14,407 nucleotides of DNA, taken from Actinotalea sp. (GTDB taxonomy: Bacteria > Actinomycetota > Actinomycetes > Actinomycetales > Cellulomonadaceae). The stretch covers positions 1-14,407 of the forward strand of contig JACIXM010000051.1 of assembly GCA_014360395.1 (NCBI GenBank). Reading direction: 5' to 3'. Every line of letters begins with the position of its first letter. The stretch's first letter is position 1. Made by a program: the position numbers and the translations under genes. The notes below the pieces were generated by a model that was not told where the DNA came from, did no database searches, and saw only the letters and a program-made list of their open reading frames with translations. Shown here piece after piece: positions 8,701-14,407 of this stretch.

Positions 8701-9191
8701 CGGGGGCCCTCGCGCAGGAGGGGCCGGACACGCTGCCCGGCGTCAGCGTCGGGGTCGAGGCACCCACGTTGCCCGGCATGAGCGCGGTCGAGGAGGCCGT
8801 GGCGGACGTGTGGGCCACGGGGATCTCCCCGGACTCCTACCCGACCCAGTACGTGCGGGAGGGCCTGGACGCGGCAGGGGTGCTGCGGGTGGTCGACGTG
8901 GTGCGGCACGAGGCCGGGCGGCGCGTCGCGGTCGCGGGGGTGGTCACCCACCGCCAGCGCCCGGGGACCGCCCAGGGCGTGACGTTCCTGTCCCTGGAGG
9001 ACGAGACGGGCCTGCTCAACGTCATCTGCTCGGCGGGCCTGTGGCGACGGTTCCGCCCGGTCGCGCGCGGCTCGGCCGCCCTGGTGGTCCGCGGGACGGT
9101 CGAGCGGGCCGACGGCGCCACGAACCTCGTCGCGGAGCACCTCGCCCCGCTGTCCCTCAAGGTCCCGGCGGCCTCCCGCGACTTCCGGTGA
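5757..9191 (+). CDS. dnaE2: DnaE2, error-prone DNA polymerase III alpha subunit
   Basis: A 1144-residue C-family polymerase that performs SOS-induced translesion synthesis with ImuA' and ImuB. Domains in order: an N-terminal PHP domain (ELHAHSAFSF with His13 and His15; VTDHDGLYG with Asp46-His47-Asp48; NVHH further on), then the palm/fingers. Visible are GRGSAANSAVCYALG (from about 379), PDIDVDIES with catalytic Asp419 or 421 and 423, IHSGGMVM, and WDKDD...VKFDLLGLG with Asp613 as the probable third catalytic Asp. A long basic/fingers stretch (GVPLFQEQLMQMA) and FPESHAFSFAYLVYASSWLK follow, then HhH repeats and an OB fold (about 1050-1130, VTFLSLEDETGLLNVI). The protein ends in SRDFR, as is usual for DnaE2. 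The length is shorter than DnaE1 and fits DnaE2. The ATG at 5757 overlaps the end of imuB by 8 nt; no strong Shine-Dalgarno is seen, so translation is probably coupled. Confidence 0.97.
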   Translation: MTEPARSRYAELHAHSAFSFLDGASQPEELAAEAARLGLSAMAVTDHDGLYGVVRFAQAARAVGVPTVFGAELHLPDPGGVLDPPTGSPDPRATHLLVLARGPDGYRALSRAIAEAHLATGTKGAADYRLETLAEAAAGQWLVLTGCRKGAVRQALEGGRRAGRPGGPVWDLAAARTELDRLTVLFGRDNVAVEVTDHGDPWDSERADALAELAVGAGLPLVATGNVHHARPADADLAAALAAVRARSSLDDVDGWLPAGGRHLRSPAEMARRHRRYPHAVTTAAALADECAFDLTLVAPSLPPYPVPPGHDEASWLRELVRRGALDRYGPPEAERVAGAWAQIEHELDVIESLGFPGYFLIVHDLVDFCRSRGILCQGRGSAANSAVCYALGVTAVDAVRHGLLFERFLAPERDGPPDIDVDIESMRREEVIQYVYERFGRAHAAQVANVISYRPRSAVRDAARALGHDVGQQDAWSKSIERWGTLKGPEPSSSWHHLQKAPTVAPGGAPATGRAATAAPEVVWESADTHDVVPRHLPQAASDLAEIPAAVIDLADRFLRLPRHLGIHSGGMVMCDRPVIEVCPVEWARMPGRTVLQWDKDDCADAGLVKFDLLGLGMLSALRIAFELVAEHEGVQLGLHSLPQEDPAVYDLLCAADTVGVFQVESRAQMATLPRLQPRCFYDIVVEVALIRPGPIQGGSVHPYINRVRGREPVTYLHPLLESSLGKTQGVPLFQEQLMQMAIDVAGFTGAEADQLRRAMGSKRSTERMEALRGRLLAGMTERGIPPDVQEKIYDKLKAFADFGFPESHAFSFAYLVYASSWLKVHHPAAFYAGLLAAQPMGFYSPQSLVADARHHGVTVLRPDVQRSGVQAVLERLVDDGGAADRPRPAAPSVPLVPAPPSTPPVPDLRLAVRLGLASVRGVGEDLATTLVQERTDHGPFAGLRDLVRRVRLSTAQLEALATAGALEGLGVTRREGLWAAGALAQEGPDTLPGVSVGVEAPTLPGMSAVEEAVADVWATGISPDSYPTQYVREGLDAAGVLRVVDVVRHEAGRRVAVAGVVTHRQRPGTAQGVTFLSLEDETGLLNVICSAGLWRRFRPVARGSAALVVRGTVERADGATNLVAEHLAPLSLKVPAASRDFR

Positions 9192-9200
9192 GCAGGACCC

Positions 9201-10466
9201 TCACGCCGGCTGGGTGCCCGGGGGCCCGTCGCCCACGAGGTCGACCGGTGGGGCGCCGTCGTCGTCCTCGAGGTGGTCGAAGTCCGTCGGCGGGTCGACG
9301 TGCCGCAGCCGGGAGAAGACCGCCCAGGCCACGGCCACCAGCGGGACCGCGATCACCGCACCGAGGATGCCGGCGATGATCGTGCCCGCCGTCACCGACA
9401 GCGCCACCGCCACCGGGTGCAGCGAGACCTGCTTGCCCATGACCAGCGGGGTGAGGACGTGGCCCTCGAACTGGCCGATGAGGGCGATCCCGACGCCGAC
9501 GAGGATCGCGTTCCAGACCCCGTTGGTCGCCAGCGCGACGATCATCGCGATGACCATCGCCAGCGGCGCGCCGATGAGCGGGATGAACGCGCCGATGAAC
9601 ACCAGTACCGCCAGCGGCGCCGCGAGGGGGACCCCCAGCAGCAGCAGGATGATGAGGGCCATGACGCCGTCGGCGGCGGCCACGATGACCGTGCCACGGG
9701 TGTAGCCGGAGAACGTGTACCAGGCGACCTCGCCGCCGGCGAGCCACGTGTCGCGCACGCGCAGGGGCAGCTGGTTGAGGAACCAGTGCCACATGTCCTC
9801 CCCGCGGATGAGGAAGAAGACCGTGCAGAAGGTCGCCAGGGCGAGGGCCGAGAACAGCAGGGCGACCGACCCCGCGCTGGAGGCGACACGGCCCGCGATC
9901 TCCGAGCTGTTCTCCTCGAGCCACTGCTGGCCGTTCTCCAGCCACTGCTGCACGTCCTCGTTCGTGACGCGCAGGTGCAAAGGGCTGTCCTCGAGGAACT
10001 GCAGGATGGTCGCGATGCCGTCGTTGAACTGCTGGGCGAGGTTCTCCCACTGACCGGCCACCGACAGCCCGACGTAGGTGAGGACGCCCGCGACCCCCAG
10101 GACGGCCAGGATCATCGACACCGCTGTGGCGAGGCCGCGCGGCATGATCCGGGCCAGGACCTTGACCAGCGGCCGCAGCACGGCGGTGAAGACCAGCGCC
10201 AGGAACACGGCGATGAACACGAACTGGACCCTCGACGTCGCCCAGAAGACGACGGCCACGGCGGCCACGACGACGAGGGTCCGCCAGGACCAGCCGGCGA
10301 CGACGCGCAGCCAGTGCGGCGCGGTGTCCTCGTAGCCGACCACCGAGGGGTTGCGGCGCGCGCCGGCCACCTTCTTGGCCGCCGGTCCGGCCCCGCTGAG
10401 GTGCTTCACGGACGGTTTCGGGCGCTCCGACGCGTCCGACGACGTCGTCACGTCGCGCTCGGTCAT
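9201..10466 (-). CDS. AI-2E/PerM-family integral membrane transporter
   Basis: A 421-residue polytopic inner-membrane protein of the AI-2E (UPF0118, PerM-like) family. After a polar N-terminus of about 55 residues come hydrophobic segments near 62-97 (two helices), 113-134, a long amphipathic extracytoplasmic or cytoplasmic stretch (about 138-195), then helices near 201-220, 258-279, 282-312, 318-331 and 352-386. The family signature LTPLVMGKQVSLHPVAVALSV (338-358, in part) and the G-rich GTIIAGILGAVIAVPL segment are clear. Members export diverse substrates or act as Na+/H+ antiporters; signalling-molecule transport should not be assumed from the name. The C-terminus is acidic and probably cytoplasmic. 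GGGAGGT lies 4 nt upstream of the ATG. The gene is convergent with dnaE2 (9 bp apart) and divergent from tRNA-Leu; no functional link to either is evident. Confidence 0.93.
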   Translation of the reverse strand: MTERDVTTSSDASERPKPSVKHLSGAGPAAKKVAGARRNPSVVGYEDTAPHWLRVVAGWSWRTLVVVAAVAVVFWATSRVQFVFIAVFLALVFTAVLRPLVKVLARIMPRGLATAVSMILAVLGVAGVLTYVGLSVAGQWENLAQQFNDGIATILQFLEDSPLHLRVTNEDVQQWLENGQQWLEENSSEIAGRVASSAGSVALLFSALALATFCTVFFLIRGEDMWHWFLNQLPLRVRDTWLAGGEVAWYTFSGYTRGTVIVAAADGVMALIILLLLGVPLAAPLAVLVFIGAFIPLIGAPLAMVIAMIVALATNGVWNAILVGVGIALIGQFEGHVLTPLVMGKQVSLHPVAVALSVTAGTIIAGILGAVIAVPLVAVAWAVFSRLRHVDPPTDFDHLEDDDGAPPVDLVGDGPPGTQPA

Positions 10467-10546
10467 GGCACCTCCCGGCGGGGCGTGCGACCGCCCTCAC
10501 GGCCAGTCTGCCGCAGGTCAGCGATGCGGGGCGGACGGAAACTCCG

Positions 10547-10555
10547 TGCTATGTT
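10547..10555 (+). promoter_or_regulatory. Extended -10 promoter element of tRNA-Leu
   Basis: TGC followed by TATGTT (10550-10555) is a good extended -10 element in otherwise GC-rich sequence, predicting a start near 10562, about 39 nt before the tRNA. No clear -35 is seen at the usual distance. A GCCCC-GA-GGGGC hairpin (10563-10574) would form at the start of the leader. Confidence 0.6.
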
Positions 10556-10600
10556 GGGCGCCGCCCCGAGGGGCCCGCGAGGGCTCCGCGGAGGTCACCT

Positions 10601-10684
10601 GTCCGGGTGGCGGAATGGCAGACGCGCTAGCTTGAGGTGCTAGTGCCCGTATAGGGCGTGGGGGTTCAAGTCCCCCTCCGGACA
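10601..10684 (+). tRNA. tRNA-Leu (anticodon GAG)
   Basis: An 84-nt class II tRNA. The acceptor stem pairs GTCCGGG (10601-10607) with TCCGGAC (10677-10683), discriminator A at 10684. The D arm contains the typical TGGCGGAATGGCAGACGCG. The anticodon stem CTAGC/GCTAG (10627-10631 and 10639-10643) encloses loop TTGAGGT, with anticodon GAG at 10634-10636, decoding CUC and CUU. The long variable arm (GCCC/GGGC at 10645-10648 and 10654-10657) is the leucine/serine hallmark. The T arm is GGGGG-TTCAAGT-CCCCC (10660-10676). CCA is not encoded; the sequence continues CT. Confidence 0.97.
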
Positions 10685-10700
10685 CTCGTTGAGACAGCGA

Positions 10701-10740
10701 CGACGAAGGCCCCTGACCCGCCGGTCAGGGGCCTTCGTCG
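10701..10740 (+). terminator. Strong hairpin after tRNA-Leu, probable terminator
   Basis: A perfect 18-bp inverted repeat (arms 10701-10718 and 10723-10740, starting CGACGAAGGCCCCTGACC) with loop CGCC. It lies 16 nt after the tRNA. There is no T-tract, as is common for high-GC actinobacterial terminators. It would separate the tRNA transcript from the jet operon, and being symmetric could also work in the other direction. Confidence 0.75.
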
Positions 10741-10825
10741 TGCGGGGGCGGGTACGGCCGGGCCGCCACCGACCAGGCGCCCCGACCCCTCGTGGCGCCT
10801 GGCGTCGGGTGTCGGAGGTGGGGCC

Positions 10826-10831
10826 TACTCT
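10826..10831 (+). promoter_or_regulatory. -10-like element for a probable leaderless jetA transcript
   Basis: TACTCT fits the actinobacterial -10 pattern TAnnnT. It ends 8 nt before the ATG at 10840, so transcription would start at or within about two bases of the start codon. The only GGAGG nearby (10814-10818) is 21 nt from the ATG and upstream of this box, too far to act as a Shine-Dalgarno. No clear -35 is visible. Confidence 0.5.
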
Positions 10832-10839
10832 GTCCGGCG

Positions 10840-12315
10840 ATGATGACGCGAGCGGAGGGTGCGTACCTGGGGGCGGTCCGGGCGTTCCAGAACCCCATGC
10901 TGGACCTGCTGCACAAGCGGCACGCACCGCTCGTCGTCTCGCTGCTGTCGACGCTGTTCACCGCCGAGCGCCCGACGGTCCCCGTGGCGGACGCCCACGC
11001 CGAGGTCGGCACGGCGCTCGAGGAGCTCCGTGCGGCCGGCTACGAGGACGGACTGCCGGCGACGGCCAACGCGCGGGACCTGTGCCGGCAGTGGGCGGAC
11101 GCCGGCTGGCTCGTGCGCCAGGTGGTGGACGAGGACGTCGAGGTCTACCGCCTGTCGGCGCACGCCGTCGGCGCGCTGGAGGTCGCCGGCCGGGCCGGCG
11201 GCACCCGGGCACGGGTGTCCCGCTCCCGCGTCCGCACCCTGCTCGACGCGGTGGAACGGCTCGCGCAGGACGCGGACCCCGACGTCCTGGTCCGGATGGC
11301 GCGCCTCGACGCGGAGATCGCGCGGCTGAGCGCGGAGCTCGCCGAGATCCAGCGCACCGGGCAGGTCGAGGAGGTCGACGAGGAGCAGCTCCTCGAGGAG
11401 GCGGAGAACGTCCTGCACCTGGTCCGTGAGCTGCCCGCGGACTTCGCCCGCGTCGCGGAGTCGATCAAGACGATGCAGCGCGACGTCGTCACCGCCCTGC
11501 GGCAGGACGAGCGGCCCACCGGTGAGGTGCTGCGGGAGTACCTCGAGCGTGGTGAGCACGTCATGGAGTCGACGGCCGAGGGGCGCGCCTTCGCGGGCGC
11601 GCTGCGGCTCATCGGCGACGCGCAGCACCTCGACGAGCTGTCGGGGCGGCTCGACGTCGTCCTCCGGCACCCCTTCACCCGGCGACTGCTGCCTCAGCAG
11701 CGCGGGGAGCTGCGGGACGTGGTCCGCCGGATCGAGCAGGGCCTCGACCAGGTCTTCACCGCCCAGCGCGAGGCGTCCTACGTCATCACCGCCCAGGTCA
11801 GGAACCACGACCCGTTGCGGGACCGTCAGGTCGACGAGCTGTTGCGGGACGTCATGCGGGGTCTGCAGGCATGGACGCCCGACGCCCGGCGCGGGCACGC
11901 GGTGGAGCCGCTGCGTCGCCTACCGGTGGCCGACGTCGACCACCTGCGCCAGACCCCCGGCGACCTGCGGCCGCCGCAGCCGCCGGCGCCGCTGGCCGCG
12001 TGGGACGACGACGGCGTGCCGGACGTCTCGGACGACGAGGCCCGCGCCTGGGGCGGGGCGCACTACCAGCAGCTGCGGGAGCACCTCGTCGGGCTCGCGG
12101 CGGGCGCCGTCGACGTCGCGGCCGCGTTCGACGCGGCGCCGGAGCAGCTGCGCCGCCCGGTGGACCTGCTCGGGCTCATCGAGCTCGCGCACGAGCTGGG
12201 CATGGACGAGCAGGACGACGTCGCCTCGGTGGTGGCCGTCCGCCCCGACGGGACCCGGCGGCGCTTCGCGTTCGGTGCCCTGACCGCACGAGTGGAGGAC
12301 GCGGACGATGACTGA
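10840..12315 (+). CDS. jetA: JetA, Wadjet type I kleisin-like subunit (DUF3375)
   Basis: A 491-residue soluble protein recognised as the DUF3375 family, the MukF/kleisin-like subunit of type I Wadjet. The N-terminal helical/winged-helix region (about 1-115) begins with [20 protein letters not shown] and ends in the [13 protein letters not shown] strand-helix. A coiled-coil segment follows (about 130-215: [30 protein letters not shown], and the family stretch [12 protein letters not shown]). The middle includes [24 protein letters not shown]; the C-terminal winged-helix part (about 400-491) contains [15 protein letters not shown]. In known systems it bridges the JetC heads and binds JetB. Two ATGs stand in tandem (10840, 10843); the first is called because it coincides with the probable leaderless transcription start. 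jetB begins within its last codons (ATGACTGA overlap). Identification rests on family pattern plus the jetB-jetC neighbours. Confidence 0.9.
   Translation: MMTRAEGAYLGAVRAFQNPMLDLLHKRHAPLVVSLLSTLFTAERPTVPVADAHAEVGTALEELRAAGYEDGLPATANARDLCRQWADAGWLVRQVVDEDVEVYRLSAHAVGALEVAGRAGGTRARVSRSRVRTLLDAVERLAQDADPDVLVRMARLDAEIARLSAELAEIQRTGQVEEVDEEQLLEEAENVLHLVRELPADFARVAESIKTMQRDVVTALRQDERPTGEVLREYLERGEHVMESTAEGRAFAGALRLIGDAQHLDELSGRLDVVLRHPFTRRLLPQQRGELRDVVRRIEQGLDQVFTAQREASYVITAQVRNHDPLRDRQVDELLRDVMRGLQAWTPDARRGHAVEPLRRLPVADVDHLRQTPGDLRPPQPPAPLAAWDDDGVPDVSDDEARAWGGAHYQQLREHLVGLAAGAVDVAAAFDAAPEQLRRPVDLLGLIELAHELGMDEQDDVASVVAVRPDGTRRRFAFGALTARVEDADDD
12294..12299 (+). promoter_or_regulatory. Shine-Dalgarno of jetB inside jetA
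   Basis: GGAGGA, 8 nt before the jetB ATG at 12308. It supports this start even though it lies within the jetA coding end. Confidence 0.7.
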
Positions 12316-12982
12316 CACCACGACCGAGGACGTGACGAGCGACGCCACGACGGCGTTCATCGCGCCCGTCCCCATGGAGGAGGACCCGTCGGAGCTGTTC
12401 GCCGGGGACTCGGGCACGCTCGACGCGGACGTGCGCCGCCTGCTCGTGCGGCTCCTGCAGCGACGCTTCCTGCTCGCCGAGCGCAACCCGGCCCACTGGC
12501 GCACCTTGCTGGAGAACCAGCAGGTCGTCGAGTCCCGGCTGCACGACCTCTTCGTCCACCTCGTCGTCGACCACGACCGCGGCATCGCCTACAAGAAGCA
12601 GGTGCGCTCGGCCGAGCTCGACGTCCCGGTCCTGCTGCGCGACGAGGCCTACACACGCGCCGAGACGCTCGTGCTCGTCCACCTGCGGACGGTCTTCCAG
12701 CGCGAGCGGGGCGCAGGGCAGTCGTCCGTGCGCGTGGACGTGGAGGAGATCGAGCAGACGGCCCTGACGTACTTCGACGCCGACGAGACGAACCTCGCGA
12801 CCCGGCAGCGGGAGATCCGGGTGGCGGTCCAGCGGCTCGCGAAGGACGGGCTCATCGAGGAGGAGTCGGAGGGGCGGTATCGCGTCACCGCGCTCGTGGA
12901 GGTCGTGCTGAGCACCGCGCGGCTGGCCGAGCTGCGGGACTGGCTCCGCGAGCAGAACCGCACCCTGGAGGTCGCGCGATGA
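12308..12982 (+). CDS. jetB: JetB, Wadjet type I MukE-like subunit (DUF4194)
   Basis: A 224-residue protein matching DUF4194, the MukE/KITE-like subunit of type I Wadjet. After a Thr/Glu-rich tail of about 35 residues come [21 protein letters not shown] (38-58, in part), [37 protein letters not shown] (64-99, in part), the typical [19 protein letters not shown] (109-127), and a C-terminal winged helix ([26 protein letters not shown]) with a strand [12 protein letters not shown]. In the complex it dimerises and binds the kleisin JetA next to the JetC heads. It overlaps jetA by 8 nt and jetC by 4 nt (ATGA), as expected for fixed stoichiometry by coupled translation. No membrane or signal sequences are seen. 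Confidence 0.92.
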   Translation: MTDTTTEDVTSDATTAFIAPVPMEEDPSELFAGDSGTLDADVRRLLVRLLQRRFLLAERNPAHWRTLLENQQVVESRLHDLFVHLVVDHDRGIAYKKQVRSAELDVPVLLRDEAYTRAETLVLVHLRTVFQRERGAGQSSVRVDVEEIEQTALTYFDADETNLATRQREIRVAVQRLAKDGLIEEESEGRYRVTALVEVVLSTARLAELRDWLREQNRTLEVAR

Positions 12983-14407
12983 CGATGGTCGACACGCTCT
13001 TCGGGCTGGTTCCCCAGGCGTCCACGGGCCAGCAGTGGGTCGCGCGCGACCTGCAGCTGGTCAACTGGGGCGGGTACGACGGGCACCACACCCAGCGGCT
13101 GGCGTCGACGGCGACGCTGCTGGCGGGTGGCTCGGGCTCCGGCAAGTCCACGCTCATGGACGCGTACATCGCGCTGCTCATGCCGCACACGACACCGTTC
13201 AACGGGGCGTCCAACGGCGGGGTCGTCGGGCGCCCTCGCGGCAAGGACCAGCGCAACATCGTGTCCTACGCCCGCGGCAAGCTCGACGAGTCCCGCACCG
13301 AGGACGGCACGCGCGAGCGCGTCCTGCGCGGCGACGGCCAGGACACCTGGTCCGCGATCGCGATGACGTGGGCCGACCAGACGGAGCGGCTCTTCACCGC
13401 GGTGCGCGCCTGGTACGTGCCGTCGGCGGCGCGCACGCTGGAGGACGTCGTCGCCGTACGCGCCACCTGCGACGGACCGTTCGACCTGCGCGACCTCGAG
13501 GCCGCCGTCGTCGGCCGCCTGTCGCGCGGTGCCGTCACCCGCGCAGGCCTCACCCCGTTCGACACGGACCGGGAGTACACGGCGCGCCTGCACCTGACGC
13601 TCGGGATCGGGGCGACCGGCGACGGCGCCAAGGCGGTCGCGCTGCTCGGCCGCATCCAGGCCGGCCAGCAGATCACCACCGTCGACGCCCTGTACAAGGC
13701 GATGGTGCTGGAGGAGCCGAGCACGTTCGCCACCGCGGACGCCGTCGTCGAGCAGTTCGACAAGCTCAGCGGTACCCGCGAGCAGATGATCACCGCGCGC
13801 CAGCAGGTCAAGGCCCTCGAGCCCATCCGCGCCCACCGCACGAGCATCGAGGAGGCCGGGGAGCGGCTGCGTGTCCTCGACGCCCTCGGGTCGCCGGACG
13901 AGCCGGCGTCGCCGGTCGCCCTGTGGCGCGACGAGCGACGGCTCGACCTGGTGCGCGCCGTCGAGGGCGAGCTGCAGCGCGAGCACGCGGACGCCCGCCG
14001 GGTCGTCCGGGAGACGACGGCGCGGGTCGAGGCGGCGCGGGCCGAGCTCGACGGGGTCCGGGAGACCCTGTGGGCCTCCGGCGGGGACCGCCTGGCGACG
14101 GCGCAGCGCGAGATCCGCGGGGCCCAGCAGCGGCTCGACCAGGTCACCGAGGCCCGCCGGCGGCTCGACGCGGTGCTCGGCACGCTCGGCACGTCGGTCT
14201 CCAGCGCCGCCGACCTCGCCGCCGTGCTCACCCGTGGGGGTGCCGCCCTGGACGACGCCCGCGCGAAGGAGACGGCCCGGGCGGAGTACGCCGAGGCGAT
14301 GGCGGAGCGCCGCTCCGCCGAGACGGACCTGGTTGCCCTGCGTGAGGAGCGCGCCCAGGCCGCGGGCCGCGCCGACAACATCCCGGGTGACCTCCACCGC
14401 GCCCGCG
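12979..14407 (+). CDS. jetC: JetC, Wadjet type I SMC/MukB-like ATPase (3' end cut by window)
   Basis: The first 476 codons of the SMC-like motor of Wadjet, open to the right edge. Family members are about 1100 residues, so well under half is seen. The N-terminal head half is clear: FGLVPQ and [13 protein letters not shown] precede the ATP-binding Walker [10 protein letters not shown] (50-58, Lys56), followed by [11 protein letters not shown] and the polar loop FNGASNGG. The stretch from about 254 onward is Glu/Arg/Ala-rich heptad-like coiled coil ([21 protein letters not shown] and later), ending in [12 protein letters not shown], where the family has a conserved N-I-P segment. Signature motif, Walker B and hinge lie beyond the window, as should jetD (DUF3322/DUF2220 topoisomerase VI-like nuclease). 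GGAGG at 12967-12971 lies 7 nt before the ATG. Known systems extrude loops on plasmids and lead to their cleavage. Confidence 0.94.
   Translation, partial: MTMVDTLFGLVPQASTGQQWVARDLQLVNWGGYDGHHTQRLASTATLLAGGSGSGKSTLMDAYIALLMPHTTPFNGASNGGVVGRPRGKDQRNIVSYARGKLDESRTEDGTRERVLRGDGQDTWSAIAMTWADQTERLFTAVRAWYVPSAARTLEDVVAVRATCDGPFDLRDLEAAVVGRLSRGAVTRAGLTPFDTDREYTARLHLTLGIGATGDGAKAVALLGRIQAGQQITTVDALYKAMVLEEPSTFATADAVVEQFDKLSGTREQMITARQQVKALEPIRAHRTSIEEAGERLRVLDALGSPDEPASPVALWRDERRLDLVRAVEGELQREHADARRVVRETTARVEAARAELDGVRETLWASGGDRLATAQREIRGAQQRLDQVTEARRRLDAVLGTLGTSVSSAADLAAVLTRGGAALDDARAKETARAEYAEAMAERRSAETDLVALREERAQAAGRADNIPGDLHRAR

Noticed and set aside
5757..9191. Replicative DnaE1 rather than DnaE2
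   Set aside because: The length, the SRDFR C-terminus, the imuA'-imuB context and the SOS box all favour DnaE2.
10792..10839. Upstream GTG start for jetA adding 16 residues
   Set aside because: The extension runs through the -10-like box and has no family resemblance; the ATG at 10840 fits the family better.
10640..10927. Minus-strand 95-codon open frame ending in GDLNPHALYGH
   Set aside because: This is antisense to tRNA-Leu. The C-terminal peptide is the well-known false protein signature produced by tRNA-Leu genes.
3234..14407. A single novel system joining the mutasome and the Wadjet genes
   Set aside because: They are separated by a convergent membrane-protein gene, a tRNA and a strong hairpin, with separate promoters. 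Proximity alone does not support a joint function.

Overview
The window is very GC-rich, densely coded and strongly biased to G/C at third codon positions. It carries gene families typical of Actinomycetota: an AfsR/SARP-type regulator, an actinobacterial LexA box, and an imuA'-imuB-dnaE2 cassette. A high-GC actinobacterium, perhaps of the Micrococcales, fits best; genus cannot be read from the sequence.

Layout. (1) Positions 1-2828, minus strand: a PEBP/YbhB-like protein, a YbaK-type aminoacyl-tRNA deacylase-like protein 7 bp later, and an AfsR/SARP-type regulator with an NB-ARC ATPase domain that runs off the left edge. (2) 2829-3233: a divergent control region with a -35/-10 promoter (TTGACA, 17 nt, TGTACT) and a perfect-arm LexA/SOS box (TCGAAC-ACCT-GTTCGA) for the plus strand. 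(3) 3234-9191, plus strand: imuA'-imuB-dnaE2, the SOS-induced mutagenesis cassette (mutasome), with overlapping genes. (4) 9201-10466, minus strand: an AI-2E/PerM-family membrane protein, convergent with dnaE2 and only 9 bp away. (5) 10601-10684: tRNA-Leu(GAG), followed by an 18-bp perfect hairpin. (6) 10840 to the right edge, plus strand: jetA-jetB-jetC of a type I Wadjet system, an SMC-like anti-plasmid complex. jetC is cut by the window and jetD would lie beyond it.

How the genes work together. LexA should repress the mutasome until DNA damage activates RecA. DnaE2 is then the error-prone polymerase, ImuB (no catalytic acidic residues visible, but a clamp-binding motif) tethers it to the beta clamp, and ImuA' is an accessory partner. 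JetA (kleisin-like), JetB (MukE-like) and JetC (SMC ATPase) form a loop-extruding complex; the JetD nuclease cleaves small circular DNA.

Both main systems belong to described families, and I found no convincing wholly undescribed system. The points most worth a second look are the Wadjet operon's position just after a tRNA-Leu, a probable leaderless jetA promoter, an in-frame 18-bp tandem repeat in imuB, and a missing active-site lysine in the YbaK-like protein.
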